Source: RUG572 sp051884915 (lineage in GTDB: Bacteria; Verrucomicrobiota; Kiritimatiellia; RFP12; UBA1067). Taken from it: a stretch of DNA of 64,000 nt. This document shows positions 26,646-35,588 of the stretch, piece by piece. The DNA lies in assembly GCA_051884915.1 (NCBI GenBank), contig JBJEWF010000029.1, positions 1-64,000 on the forward strand. The letters are read 5' to 3'. The notes beneath the pieces are model-generated. The model was given only the letters and a program-made list of their open reading frames with translations. It was not told the origin of the DNA and did not search any database. Positions within the stretch are counted from its first letter, which is position 1, and each line of letters begins with the position of its first letter. Made by a program: the position numbers and the translations under genes.

Positions 26646-27836
26646 TCACTTCTTCTTCTTGTTCCAGCCTTTCGCCTCGACGATCGCGCAGATCTTGCAG
26701 CAGAGCGCGCAGGAGTCGATGACCTTGTTGCGCTTGAGGACGTCGACGGAGCGCTTGATCGACAGGATGTCGCCCTTGTTGGCGTCGAGCGCCTTGTCGT
26801 CCATGGCGTTGAGCTTGGCAAGGTAGCCGGCGAAGATCTTCTTGCACGGTTCGAGGATGGCGGCGTCCTTCGAATAGGAAATCACCTCGTAGGCCTGGTT
26901 GACCTGCTCGGCGCCGCACTTCGACGTGTCGATGCGGGCGAGAAGTTCCTTTGCCGTCTTCAGGCGCAGCGCCATCACGTCGGCTTCCTTGCCGGACATC
27001 GCGGAATGGGTCGTATTGTCCCAGCGGCTCGGGATCTCGCGGATCCACACGTTGCGGAAATGGACCGTGCAGCCGTGGTCCTGGAAGTGCAGCTGGCCCT
27101 TCGGACTGTGCGGCGCGAGCGGACGGCGCCGGCAATGCGTCGTCAGGCCTTCCATTTCCCAGTGGTCCTGGACGAGCACGCCGTTGAAGAACACCGTCAC
27201 GCTGCCGGGATGGAGCAGCTTGTTGCCTTCCCACACGGGCTGGTGGAACACGATGTCGTAGACCTGCCATTCGCCCGGCTTGCGCTGCGGATTGACCATG
27301 GGCGGGTTCTCGGCGTACACCGCGCCGGCCTGGCCGTCCGTGTAGTTGTCGACCTTGCAGTCGTCCCTGCGCGTGTAATACGATTCGAGCACCTGGATTT
27401 CATAGTTGCCCATGAGGAACACGCCGGAGTTGCCGCGCATCTGCGGTCCACTGCCCATGTCCGTGATGTCCGCCTCATGGCGATACTCGAGATGGAGCTG
27501 GCAGTCGCCGAACTTGCCGCGCGTGTAGATGTCGCCGCCGTTCTTCCAGCCGGGTTCGCAGAAGAAGTCGCCTTCCGTCCCCAGTTTCCACTGCGTGGGG
27601 GCGCCCTTCCTGTCGCACCAGTTCTTCTCAAGGCTTTCCTTCGTGCCGTCGAAGAGGACCACGGCGTCGCTCGGCGGCTGGCCCGGCCGGGCGCCGGGTT
27701 CGACTTTCACGGGTTTCGGGCGATTCCAGTCATGGACGGCCCATGCATGCTTCGCATCCGGCGTATCGCCGTAAAGGCCCGCGAACAGAGACGCGGACAC
27801 GCTCGCCGCGGCAGCGGCCATCATCATCTTCTTCAT
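26646..27836 (-). CDS. Secreted DUF1080 (3-keto-disaccharide hydrolase-like) protein
   Basis: 396 residues with signal peptide (MKKMMMAAAAASVSASLFAG). The middle is the DUF1080/PF06439 jelly-roll fold: AVVLFDGTKESLEKNW near residue 60, GDCQLHLEYRHEADI, GNSGVFLMGNYEIQVLESY and PGEWQVYDIVFHQP. Some members hydrolyse 3-keto-disaccharides. The C-terminal ~130 residues are helical, Lys-rich and end in KKKK. AAGGAG stands 7 nt before the ATG. DUF1080 genes are strongly expanded in PVC bacteria, which supports the suggested host. Confidence 0.88.
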   Translation of the reverse strand: MKKMMMAAAAASVSASLFAGLYGDTPDAKHAWAVHDWNRPKPVKVEPGARPGQPPSDAVVLFDGTKESLEKNWCDRKGAPTQWKLGTEGDFFCEPGWKNGGDIYTRGKFGDCQLHLEYRHEADITDMGSGPQMRGNSGVFLMGNYEIQVLESYYTRRDDCKVDNYTDGQAGAVYAENPPMVNPQRKPGEWQVYDIVFHQPVWEGNKLLHPGSVTVFFNGVLVQDHWEMEGLTTHCRRRPLAPHSPKGQLHFQDHGCTVHFRNVWIREIPSRWDNTTHSAMSGKEADVMALRLKTAKELLARIDTSKCGAEQVNQAYEVISYSKDAAILEPCKKIFAGYLAKLNAMDDKALDANKGDILSIKRSVDVLKRNKVIDSCALCCKICAIVEAKGWNKKKK

Positions 27837-27909
27837 TTGTGCTCTCCTTGTTGGTTCCATGCGGATTCCATCCACACGACATTCCAGATTCCATGTTCGC
27901 CGCCTGGCG

Positions 27910-29106
27910 TCAGAACAGATGCCCCATCTTGTCCTTTTTGGTCGCAAGATAGCACTTGTCGAACTCGTTGGCCGGGATGACGATCGGTTCGCGCGCGACG
28001 ATCTCGATGCCGTAGCCGGCCAGCCCCTTGATCTTGCACGGATTGTTCGTGAGAAGGCGGATCTTCCGGATGCCGAGATCCTCCAGGATCTGGGCGCCCT
28101 CGCCGTATTCGCGGAGATCGGGCGCGAATCCGAGCTTCACGTTGGCCTCAACCGTGTCCAGGCCGTTTTCCTGGAGATGGTAGGCGTGGAGCTTGTTCGC
28201 CAAACCGATCCCGCGGCCCTCCTGGCGCATGTAGAGCACGGCCCCGCGGCCTTCCTTTTCGACCATGCGCAGGGCCTGGTGGAGCTGGTGCCCGCAATCG
28301 CAGCGCGCGCTGCCGAGGACGTCCCCCGTAAAGCATTCCGAATGGACGCGCACGAGGACGGGGCCGCCGGTCGCGACGTCGCCCTTGAAAATCGCCAGAT
28401 GCTCAAGCCCCGTGATGCGCGAGCGGTACATGCGCAACCGGAAGCGCCCGAAGTCCGTCGGCAAATCGACGTCCTCGACCATCTCCACCAGCTGCTCGCG
28501 GCTGCGGCGATATTCGATCAGCGACGCGATCGTCATGAATCTCAGCTTGTGCCGGGCGACGAACGCCTCCAGGTCCGGCATCCGCGCCATCGTGCCGTCG
28601 TCCTTCATGATTTCGCAGCACAGCCCGACTTCCTTCAGCCCGGCCAGACGGCAGAGATCGACCGTCGCCTCCGTGTGGCCGGCGCGCTTGAGCACGCCGC
28701 CCGCACGGGCCTCCAGCGGGAACATGTGGCCCGGGCGGCGGAAATCGGAGGGTTTCGCGCCCTCGCGCACGCAGGCGAGCGCCGTCATGGACCGTTCGGC
28801 CGCGGAAATTCCCGTCGTCGTCTCCGCCGCGTCGATCGAGACGGTGAACGCCGTCTGGTGGTTGTCCGTATTCTGCTGGACCATCTGCGGCAGATCGAGC
28901 CGCTCGCACCAGGCACGGCTCATCGGCATGCAGATGAGCCCCTTGGCATGGGTCGCCATGAAATTGACGTTCGCCGTCGTCGCAAATTCGGCCGCACAGA
29001 TGCAGTCGCCCTCGTTCTCGCGGTCCTCGTCGTCCGTGACGACGACGATTTCGCCGCGGCGCAACGCCGCAAGGCAGTCCCCTACGCTTTCAAACACAGT
29101 CGCCAT
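27910..29106 (-). CDS. ribBA: RibBA: DHBP synthase / GTP cyclohydrolase II
   Basis: 398 residues, the usual bifunctional length. The N-terminal half makes 3,4-dihydroxy-2-butanone 4-phosphate from ribulose-5-P (DDEDRENEGDCICAAEF, RPGHMFPLEARAGGVLKRAG, HTEATVDL). The C-terminal half opens GTP, with the zinc site CFTGDVLGSARCDCGHQL and QEGRGIGLANKLHAYHLQ. Both active sites look intact, so it supplies both riboflavin precursors. The start lies 4 nt beyond the upstream stop. No FMN riboswitch is visible in front, as expected for an operon-internal gene. Confidence 0.96.
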   Translation of the reverse strand: MATVFESVGDCLAALRRGEIVVVTDDEDRENEGDCICAAEFATTANVNFMATHAKGLICMPMSRAWCERLDLPQMVQQNTDNHQTAFTVSIDAAETTTGISAAERSMTALACVREGAKPSDFRRPGHMFPLEARAGGVLKRAGHTEATVDLCRLAGLKEVGLCCEIMKDDGTMARMPDLEAFVARHKLRFMTIASLIEYRRSREQLVEMVEDVDLPTDFGRFRLRMYRSRITGLEHLAIFKGDVATGGPVLVRVHSECFTGDVLGSARCDCGHQLHQALRMVEKEGRGAVLYMRQEGRGIGLANKLHAYHLQENGLDTVEANVKLGFAPDLREYGEGAQILEDLGIRKIRLLTNNPCKIKGLAGYGIEIVAREPIVIPANEFDKCYLATKKDKMGHLF

Positions 29107-29110
29107 GGCT

Positions 29111-29836
29111 TCACTTCAAACTTCCGGTTTCGACTTTCGACCGCCGTTTCCGCGGCGGCGCCGTCAGCTCCTTGTAGGCTTTCACGGCCTCGGGGTCCGC
29201 CGACAGCCTTTTGAAATCGGCCTCGTACTTGGCCTTTTCGGACGGCCAGGTCTTGCGGAACCAGTTCAGGTCGCGCAGCGCGGCCCCCTTGTCGCCCGCC
29301 TGCAGATCCTCGGCGATCCACTGCTCAAGATTCTCCTTCGCCGTCCGGATGGAATCGAGAATCGCCTGCGCCTCCTCGGCCTCGCCCGGCTTCTTGCTCT
29401 TGAGCGCCGCCTTGAAAGGCGCGAGTCCCGCCCCTTCCGCCTTGACTTTGCCCATCACGAAGCTCCGCTGGAGATGCTTGAACTTTTTCAGCTCCACGCC
29501 GTTGATGAGCTGGCCGGGGACCGGCATCTCCGTCAGCGCGTTGACGACCGCGGCTTCGGCTTCGCGGTCGTCCCCGCCCTCGTAAACCACCGTCCCCGAC
29601 GCGTCCAGCACGCGGAAGCGATCGGCGCCCGGGCGCGTCTTGCTGGCAAAGGCGAATTGCGCGGCATGGCTGTCGGCGTAGGCGGCCGCAAAAGTCCTGA
29701 CGGATGCGGCCTTGTCCGAACCCTCGCCGAAACCGGCGATCAGCGCCACCTTGTGGCGAAACGGATTCGCCGTCTGGCCGGACAGCGACAGCGCCGCCAG
29801 GACCGACAGCGCGAATGGCAGAAGCCGTGCGTTCAT
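29111..29836 (-). CDS. Secreted protein of unknown function
   Basis: 241 residues with a signal peptide (MNARLLPFALSVLAALSLSG). The N-terminal domain (FRHKVALIAGFGEGSDKAAS ... FRVLDASGTVVYEGGDD) has the strand order of a degenerate thioredoxin-like fold but no active-site cysteines. The rest is helical and charged, ending in a basic tail (PPRKRRSKVETGSLK). Its ATG overlaps the VWA gene stop by 4 nt, so they are coupled and probably work together in the periplasm. Confidence 0.7.
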   Translation of the reverse strand: MNARLLPFALSVLAALSLSGQTANPFRHKVALIAGFGEGSDKAASVRTFAAAYADSHAAQFAFASKTRPGADRFRVLDASGTVVYEGGDDREAEAAVVNALTEMPVPGQLINGVELKKFKHLQRSFVMGKVKAEGAGLAPFKAALKSKKPGEAEEAQAILDSIRTAKENLEQWIAEDLQAGDKGAALRDLNWFRKTWPSEKAKYEADFKRLSADPEAVKAYKELTAPPRKRRSKVETGSLK

Positions 29837-31824
29837 TTGATCTCCTTCTCGTAGGGGATTTTGATCCGGTAGGCCGCGGCAAAGGCACGCATCTCGTCAA
29901 GCCGCTGCCGGGACGGACGCATGGTGTAGGCGGCGATCATGTCGTGGAGGCGCCGCTGGGCCCACTCCGTCTTCAATTCGGAACCGGCCCGCGCGGCCGC
30001 GGCGAACGAGAGGCGGAAGACGTTCTCGAACACGTTGACGCCGTTGAGGCCGCGCATCGAGAAGACCACCTCCTCCTGGCTGGCGGGACAGACGCCGTAG
30101 ATTTCGATCGGCTCGTCCTCGCACAGGTTGGTGACAAGCCGCGGATAGGTCTCGGCGTTCGAAGACGCGGAGAAGAGGACCGAAACGTCGGACAGGACGG
30201 GGCGCTCGAACTTCCGGGCCAGTTCGGGAATCCCCTGCGCCGCATTCCAGCGCAGACCCGAATGGCACGCCCAGCCGCCGCGCGCGCCGCGCGTGACCAT
30301 GTCCATCAGATAGCGATTCGCCGAATCCTTGACGCCGTACATGTAGACCGAAATCAATCCGCCGTTCAGTTCGGTGAAGCGGGCGACAATCTCGGCGGAG
30401 CGCGTCAGGCCGCTCGTCGCATCGCCATCCGTCACCACCAGCGCCACCACGGGACGGGCGGGATCGCGCGGCATCGTCAGGATCCCGCGCAGCGTGCGGA
30501 AGACGTCCGTCTGGCCATGGGCGGCCAGATCCCCCATCCAGTCGTCGGCCTGCGCCAGCGACTCCTTCGTCACGGTCTTCCAGGCCACGTCCGCAAAGCA
30601 GAACGCAAAGCGGTCGCGGAACGCGACGACGTTGAAGCGGTCGCCGGTGTTGAGCCGGCGCAGCGCCGTGGAAATGGCCTTGCGGCACGATTTCAGCCGC
30701 TCGTTCCCGATCGAGCCGGACGCGTCCAGCAGAAACACGATGTCCTTTGAGACGACCGGCAGGGGACGATCCGCGCGGGAACTCATCCGGATGCGGAAAT
30801 ACTTGGACCGGGCATGCGCGGGATCGACCCAGGCGGCAAGGTCCAGCTTGACGTTCGCCTCGAAGGGCTTGCCCTGAACGACCCGCTCGTCGCGAAGGTC
30901 GCGGACGGCCTTCTTCTCGGCCTCGACCACCTTTTCGTCGACGGTGATGGACGAAGGCGCGGGAGGGACGGGACGGCCGGCCGCGACCCTGGCGGCTTCG
31001 GCCGCAGCCTCCGCCTGGACCTGCTCGACGGTCTTGCCCGCCCTTTCCGCAGCCGCCTTCTCGGCCTCCCGCTTCTTGGCCGCGGCAAGTTCCGCGTCCG
31101 AGAGGACGGTCAGCGGCGGCGGCTTTCCGGCCAAGCCGAAGTGACCGTCGGCGGCGCCCGCGCCGCCCGGCAGATCGGCGGCCGGCGGCAGCGGCCCCGC
31201 CGGGCCGGCGCCCGACGCCCCCGCCAGCTTCGTCAGCGCGCCGGCCTGGAGCTTCGCGGGAACGGACGCGGGCCGGGCCATCAGCTCGAATGCGGGCGTA
31301 ATGTCGGCCGCATGGCCGATGCGTTCGACTTTGGGAATGATGACGCGGGCCAGGGCCGCCTGCTCGTCGGGAACGGTTGGAACCTCGATTTCCGCGATCC
31401 GCTGGCGGGGCTTCCATTCCATGGCTTCGACTTTGGCGGGGTCCGGCAGCGTCTCGGCGGACTTGGGAACGACGTCTTCGGTCGACGGGAGTTCCGGAAC
31501 GGGCGTCCGCTCGACGCTTCCCGCCAGACGGTCGACGCGCTCGTCCTGCTTTTCCGCGTCCGGCGCGGCCACGGGACGCGGCGCCGTCTCGAACATCCGG
31601 GACAGCGGATCGACGTCCATTTTCCGGACCTTCATGGTCGGCCTCTCCTTCGTCCACTTGCGGTCCGTCCGGGTCTGCGCCGGAAGAGGCGCGAACGGAC
31701 AGGAGGACAGCGACGTCATCAGCCCGATGTGGACGCCCGCCGAAATGAACAGCATGAGCGACAGCAGAACGAGCCGGCGCTCGCTTGAACCGGCTCCGTC
31801 GGTTTTCTCGACATCAAGATCCAT
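29833..31824 (-). CDS. VWA-domain protein with TonB/TolA-like membrane anchor
   Basis: 663 residues. One N-terminal helix (about 17-39: RLVLLSLMLFISAGVHIGLM) carries S-x-x-x-H and a Leu seven residues after the His, as in the TonB S-H-L-S motif. A long Pro/Ala/Lys/Glu-rich periplasmic spacer follows (to ~residue 340). The C-terminal half is a von Willebrand A domain with a complete MIDAS start (DIVFLLDASGSIGN) and later TDGDATSG. This suggests a protein-binding domain displayed in the periplasm and perhaps moved by an ExbBD-like motor. The TPR protein is encoded 56 nt upstream. Confidence 0.82.
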   Translation of the reverse strand: MDLDVEKTDGAGSSERRLVLLSLMLFISAGVHIGLMTSLSSCPFAPLPAQTRTDRKWTKERPTMKVRKMDVDPLSRMFETAPRPVAAPDAEKQDERVDRLAGSVERTPVPELPSTEDVVPKSAETLPDPAKVEAMEWKPRQRIAEIEVPTVPDEQAALARVIIPKVERIGHAADITPAFELMARPASVPAKLQAGALTKLAGASGAGPAGPLPPAADLPGGAGAADGHFGLAGKPPPLTVLSDAELAAAKKREAEKAAAERAGKTVEQVQAEAAAEAARVAAGRPVPPAPSSITVDEKVVEAEKKAVRDLRDERVVQGKPFEANVKLDLAAWVDPAHARSKYFRIRMSSRADRPLPVVSKDIVFLLDASGSIGNERLKSCRKAISTALRRLNTGDRFNVVAFRDRFAFCFADVAWKTVTKESLAQADDWMGDLAAHGQTDVFRTLRGILTMPRDPARPVVALVVTDGDATSGLTRSAEIVARFTELNGGLISVYMYGVKDSANRYLMDMVTRGARGGWACHSGLRWNAAQGIPELARKFERPVLSDVSVLFSASSNAETYPRLVTNLCEDEPIEIYGVCPASQEEVVFSMRGLNGVNVFENVFRLSFAAAARAGSELKTEWAQRRLHDMIAAYTMRPSRQRLDEMRAFAAAYRIKIPYEKEIK

Positions 31825-31880
31825 TAGCCCGCCCTCTCTTCGACATCACCTGTCGACACGCGCTTGTTCCACATGGTCCG

Positions 31881-34172
31881 TCAATCCTTCCTGCCCGTTT
31901 CGACGACCGCCTTGGGGTAGCGTTTCTTCAATTCGTCCATCAGGCCTTTCGCTTCCTCGACTTTCCCCTGTTCCTTCAAAATCGCGGCCGCCCGCGCCAG
32001 GGCATGGGGAACGACTCCCGGATCGTCGAACAGCGTCCCGACCAGCATGTGGTAGCCAAGGGCCGCGGCCGCATCGCCCCGTTCCTCCTCGTTGTGGGCA
32101 AGCGCCGCGTAGGCCTGGACGCGGATGGCGATCAGCTTCGGCGCCTGCGCCCGGGCGACGGCATCCGCCAGATGCTCCTTGGCCTCGTCGAAAAGCCCCT
32201 TGGAGGTCTCCAGACGCCCCAGCGCCAAGGCGGCCTGCGCGCCGGCATCCGTCCGCGCCCCCGTCTTCAGTGCGCGCAGGTAGGCCGCCGCCGCCGCATC
32301 CTGTTCCCCCAGGCTTTCGCAGGCCCGACCCGTCAATGTCGCGCCAATCTGGTTCCAGGAGGCGTCGATATTGCGTTTCTCGATGATGCGGGCCGCCGTC
32401 TGGGCGGCCGCCGTATTCGTCGTTTCCAGCATCGACTCCGCCACCCACGACAACGTCGACGGAGGCAGACGGTCGACCGCTTTCGTGTCCAGAATGCCGG
32501 CAAACAGCTGCGCCGCCTCGGCGTCCTTGCCGCGCCGCTGGAGGACCATCGCCAGTTCAAGCCTGATTTCGCGCTCGAATTCCGCCGTGGGTTCCGCCGC
32601 CAGGGCCGCGCGAAGATGCTTTTCGGCTTCGGGATCGTCGTCCGCGCCGCGGGCCGCCACGCCCCACCAGTAGAAGACCTCCGCCTTCTTGTCGGCATGC
32701 GGGAAACGCTTCACGCGCTCGCCGAGCGAACGGTCCGCCGCCCGGAACTCGCCGGCGCGGATCTCCTCCATGGCCCGTGCGTAAAGCGCATCGGCCGCAA
32801 CGGGCGAATCGGGAAACTTCTCCAGCAGAGCCGTCCAGTCCGCCCGCGCCCGTTCCGGTCGCTTCGCCTTGAGCTCGGTCACGCCGGCCATGAACTGGGC
32901 CTGGGGGGATGCGGGATTGTCCGGCCAATGCCGGGCCATCATGCGGTAGGCGCTCGCAGCCTTCGTCCAGTCGCCCGTCTTCTCCAGCAGCCAGGCCAGG
33001 CGATGGACGGCATTGGGCGCGTACGGACTGTTCGTGTGCACGGCGATCAGGCGCGCGTATTCGATCGCGAGCGGAAAATTCGTGACGGCGATGGCGGCTT
33101 CGCAGCCGTAGCTCCACGCCCGGTCCGCCGACTTCTCGGGAGGATCCCCGCGGCGCGCCAATTCGTCCAGAACGCCTTTGGAGTTGTCCTGGGCCGCCAG
33201 AATCGCCAATCGCTCGAACCAGGCGGAATCCACATAGCGCCCCTTGGGATACTTCTGCAGATACTCCGTGTAGGCCGCCAGCGCGTCATTCTTGCGCTCC
33301 AGCATCTTCAGCGACGCCGCCGTCAGGTAGACGGCGTCCTCAATGCCCTGCGCCCGTCCGTCCGCGGCCAGCTGAAGGGCTTCCGAATAGCGGCCGCACA
33401 GGTAATTCGACCAGGACGCGTAGATCTGCGACTCCCGCATGTAGTCGCCCGCGGGAAACCTGTCGGCCAGACGGCGAAACAGCGAGGACGCCTCGCCGTA
33501 GCGCCCTTCCCGGTAGCTGAGCATGCCGGCATAATACAGCGATTCTTCCGCCAGGCGCGCATCCGCGGAATCCGCCATGTCCAGGTAGATCGTCTGGGCA
33601 TGGCGCCGCTCGGAGGGCTCCGGAGAGGCCGCCAACAGCGAAGCCGAACGCAGGCGGGCCAGACAGGCCACGTCATTGGTCCGCGAGACCTCGGCCGCCT
33701 TCAGGAAGAACTTGACCGCTTCAGCGTTCTTCCGGGCCTTCTCGGCCGCCTCGCCGAGATAATAGAGCGCGGTCGCGCGGATCTGTTCCGAGGCCTCCGG
33801 ACGATCCAGGTCCAGAAGCTCCCTGGTCCGCGCCGGCTCCTCCTGCAGCATCGCCCGGTTGATCCGCGCATAGTCGACATAGCGCGACGACGGGAACTCG
33901 CGAAGAAGATCCGCGTAGGCCTTCAGCGCGTCCGCGGTTCGCGGCGGCCGCAGGCTCCGGTAGGTCTCCCCCAATTTGAACAGCACCTCGTCGCGCGGCA
34001 CGCCGCGGGCCTCGCGAATCGCCTCGTATTCCTTCAGCGCCTCGGCGTGGAGTCCCCGTTTGACGAGCTGGTTCGCAAGAGCCAGGCGGTCCGCAGGGAG
34101 CGCGGACGACAACTGCGCCGCAAGCGGCAGAACCGCAAGGCAAAAGGCAAATGTGCAAAGTCTCTGATGCAT
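31881..34172 (-). CDS. Secreted TPR-repeat protein
   Basis: 763 residues with a signal peptide (MHQRLCTFAFCLAVLPLAAQ). Almost the whole length is tetratricopeptide repeats: e.g. HAEALKEYEAIREARGVPRD, FKLGETYRSLRPPRTADALK, EAEKHLRAALAAEP. This is a scaffold in the periplasm or at the outer membrane, resembling YbgF/Pal-linked or BamD-like TPR proteins. It heads the run with the VWA protein and the secreted unknown. A TAAAAT box lies 8 nt before the ATG. Confidence 0.85.
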   Translation of the reverse strand: MHQRLCTFAFCLAVLPLAAQLSSALPADRLALANQLVKRGLHAEALKEYEAIREARGVPRDEVLFKLGETYRSLRPPRTADALKAYADLLREFPSSRYVDYARINRAMLQEEPARTRELLDLDRPEASEQIRATALYYLGEAAEKARKNAEAVKFFLKAAEVSRTNDVACLARLRSASLLAASPEPSERRHAQTIYLDMADSADARLAEESLYYAGMLSYREGRYGEASSLFRRLADRFPAGDYMRESQIYASWSNYLCGRYSEALQLAADGRAQGIEDAVYLTAASLKMLERKNDALAAYTEYLQKYPKGRYVDSAWFERLAILAAQDNSKGVLDELARRGDPPEKSADRAWSYGCEAAIAVTNFPLAIEYARLIAVHTNSPYAPNAVHRLAWLLEKTGDWTKAASAYRMMARHWPDNPASPQAQFMAGVTELKAKRPERARADWTALLEKFPDSPVAADALYARAMEEIRAGEFRAADRSLGERVKRFPHADKKAEVFYWWGVAARGADDDPEAEKHLRAALAAEPTAEFEREIRLELAMVLQRRGKDAEAAQLFAGILDTKAVDRLPPSTLSWVAESMLETTNTAAAQTAARIIEKRNIDASWNQIGATLTGRACESLGEQDAAAAAYLRALKTGARTDAGAQAALALGRLETSKGLFDEAKEHLADAVARAQAPKLIAIRVQAYAALAHNEEERGDAAAALGYHMLVGTLFDDPGVVPHALARAAAILKEQGKVEEAKGLMDELKKRYPKAVVETGRKD

Positions 34173-34180
34173 GGGCGAAC

Positions 34181-34186
34181 ATTTTA
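34181..34186 (-). promoter_or_regulatory. -10 box TAAAAT, 8 nt before the TPR gene start
   Basis: TAAAAT, 8 nt, ATG, with no Shine-Dalgarno in the gap. Diverges from the tmRNA promoter in the same 80-bp intergenic space. No clear -35. Confidence 0.4.
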
Positions 34187-34198
34187 GCATAAAGCCCC

Positions 34199-34227
34199 TT
34201 GACTTGCACGGGCATTTGCGAGATAAT
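34199..34227 (+). promoter_or_regulatory. tmRNA promoter
   Basis: -35 TTGACT (34199-34204), 17-nt spacer, -10 GATAAT (34222-34227). The expected start near 34235 leaves a short 5' leader to be removed by RNase P before the mature end at 34251. Confidence 0.8.
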
Positions 34228-34250
34228 ACGGGCGTCCTTTTGGGAAAACT

Positions 34251-34604
34251 GGGGGTGATCCGGTTTCGACGGAATACGTTGAGGTTGGATTGCGCGTCGA
34301 GGATTCTCGTTGGCCTCGTTAAAAAACGGGAAAAAATGTAATTGCGAACAACGATTACGCTCTCGCGGCCTAATTTATGGCTGCATGTCGTTCGGCCGAC
34401 GCCTGCTGAGCCGTCACGACATCATCTGGCAGGACTTGTCCGGAAGCGCTCCGCTCGCGCGTCCGAGGCTCGTATAACCGAACGGATGACACGGGAATCG
34501 CCCGCCTGTCGGCAGTCCCGCGTCGAGATCAAAGGCCGGCTACACGCGTAGACGTTCGATTGATTCTATTTCGGACAGGGGTTCGACTCCCCTCACCTCC
34601 ACCA
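34251..34604 (+). ncRNA. ssrA: tmRNA (one-piece)
   Basis: The 5' end GGGGGTGATCCGGTTTCGAC and the 3' end with T-arm GGTTCGACTCC and CACCTCCACCA are diagnostic; seven base pairs close the acceptor stem with one G-U. The resume codon GCG at 34344 begins the tag ANNDYALAA, ending with TAA at 34371-34373. Pseudoknot-forming GC-rich stretches follow the tag. tmRNA rescues stalled ribosomes and marks the protein for proteolysis. The CCA is encoded. The 3' end is a common integration site, and here phage genes begin right after it. Confidence 0.97.
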
Positions 34605-34659
34605 TCATTTTAGGGACTTTTGCGCCGTCCCAAACGGTACAGTTTTCCCGCACCGCAAT

Positions 34660-34685
34660 AAAGCCCCGTATTTCGGGGCTTTTTC
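34660..34685 (+). terminator. Rho-independent terminator after tmRNA
   Basis: AAGCCCCG / CGGGGCTT stem with a 4-nt loop followed by a T-run. It stands 56 nt after the mature tmRNA end and would end its transcript. Confidence 0.88.
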
Positions 34686-34923
34686 GCCATACCCGCCCTC
34701 CGCCGCCACGGCGTTATAGGCACCCTCTCTCCTCCTCTCTCCCCGGCAGGACCCTATTCCTGCCCGATGTCCTATTTTCTTTTCGGATGCCGTCCAAAAC
34801 TTGAAAGCCCTTGTATTATTGGGTGAAACGCGACTTCTCTTCTCTGCTGTCCTGTTTGGGATGTCAAGTATGATAGAGATAGGGCAGGCATACGCACACT
34901 CCGAAAATAGTCACTATTCCCGC

Positions 34924-34952
34924 TGGATATGTCAGCGAATATACGCCAGTAT
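34924..34952 (+). promoter_or_regulatory. Phage promoter E (integration module)
   Basis: TGGATA (34924-34929), 17 nt, CAGTAT (34947-34952), preceded by CCCGC and overlapping TACGCCA. It is the plus-strand member of the promoter family found four times before accessory genes, here facing the recombinase genes. Confidence 0.65.
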
Positions 34953-35034
34953 ATGCGGTAGTGAATTTTGTTGGCGGAATCTCGCTACCTCCTGCCCGGA
35001 GGCGGTGATAGAGAATGCCAAAGGAGATGAAGTC

Positions 35035-35145
35035 ATGGAAAGCAACCAGAAAGTCCAAGAGAGCCTTCTCGATGCCGCGCGGGTGATGGCAGATGCCATC
35101 GCACGCCTTGCCGAGAAGCGTCATGTTCAAAAGGAGGCGTCGTAA
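35035..35145 (+). CDS. Small helical protein before DUF2924
   Basis: 36 residues (MESNQKVQESLLDAARVMAD...), a single amphipathic helix with a basic end. AAGGAG lies 8 nt before the ATG, and the stop is followed immediately by the DUF2924 start. The open frame extends upstream without a credible start signal. First gene of the integration operon behind promoter E; function unknown. Confidence 0.6.
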   Translation: MESNQKVQESLLDAARVMADAIARLAEKRHVQKEAS

Positions 35146-35586
35146 ATGGAAAGCCTGCCCAATTCCCTGTTGACCGAAATCAATGCGGTCTCGCGGATGG
35201 ACGCGCCGACCCTCCGCGCCCGCTACGGACATTTCTTCGGCGAGAACTCGACGCGCTCGACCGCCAGCCTGCGCTCGGAAATCATCTACAAGCTGCAGGA
35301 ACGGCACTACCGCAAGACGGTAGGAACCGAGACGGCGGAGATTTTGAACGACGCCCTCGAAAAGCGCGAGGGCAAGAAGAAGGAGCGGGAGCCCCATGCG
35401 GCGGGAGCGCAGTACGTGCGTGAGTGGCACGGCAAGAAGCACGTCCTTGTCTACCGGGGCGGCAGACAGTACGAATACGAGGGTCAGATGTACCACTCGC
35501 CCTCCGAGGTCGCAAAGCTCATCACCGGGGCCAACTGGAACGGGCGCGAGTTCTTCCATATGCCGCCCCTCAAGGAGAGGAGATAG
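35146..35586 (+). CDS. DUF2924 protein
   Basis: 146 residues. The N-terminal half (SRMDAPTLRARYGHFFGENS, then STASLRSEIIYKLQERHYR) and the C-terminal half (REWHGKKHVLVYRGGRQYEY, YHSPSEVAKLITGANWNGREFF) match the DUF2924 family, whose genes nearly always stand directly before a serine recombinase. It may be an accessory factor for recombination or DNA binding. Start abuts the upstream stop; the recombinase starts 2 nt after its stop. Confidence 0.82.
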   Translation: MESLPNSLLTEINAVSRMDAPTLRARYGHFFGENSTRSTASLRSEIIYKLQERHYRKTVGTETAEILNDALEKREGKKKEREPHAAGAQYVREWHGKKHVLVYRGGRQYEYEGQMYHSPSEVAKLITGANWNGREFFHMPPLKERR

Positions 35587-35588
35587 CC

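Noticed and set aside
26646..29106. FMN riboswitch before RibBA
   Set aside because: RibBA starts 4 nt after the preceding gene, leaving no room, and no RFN element consensus is seen.
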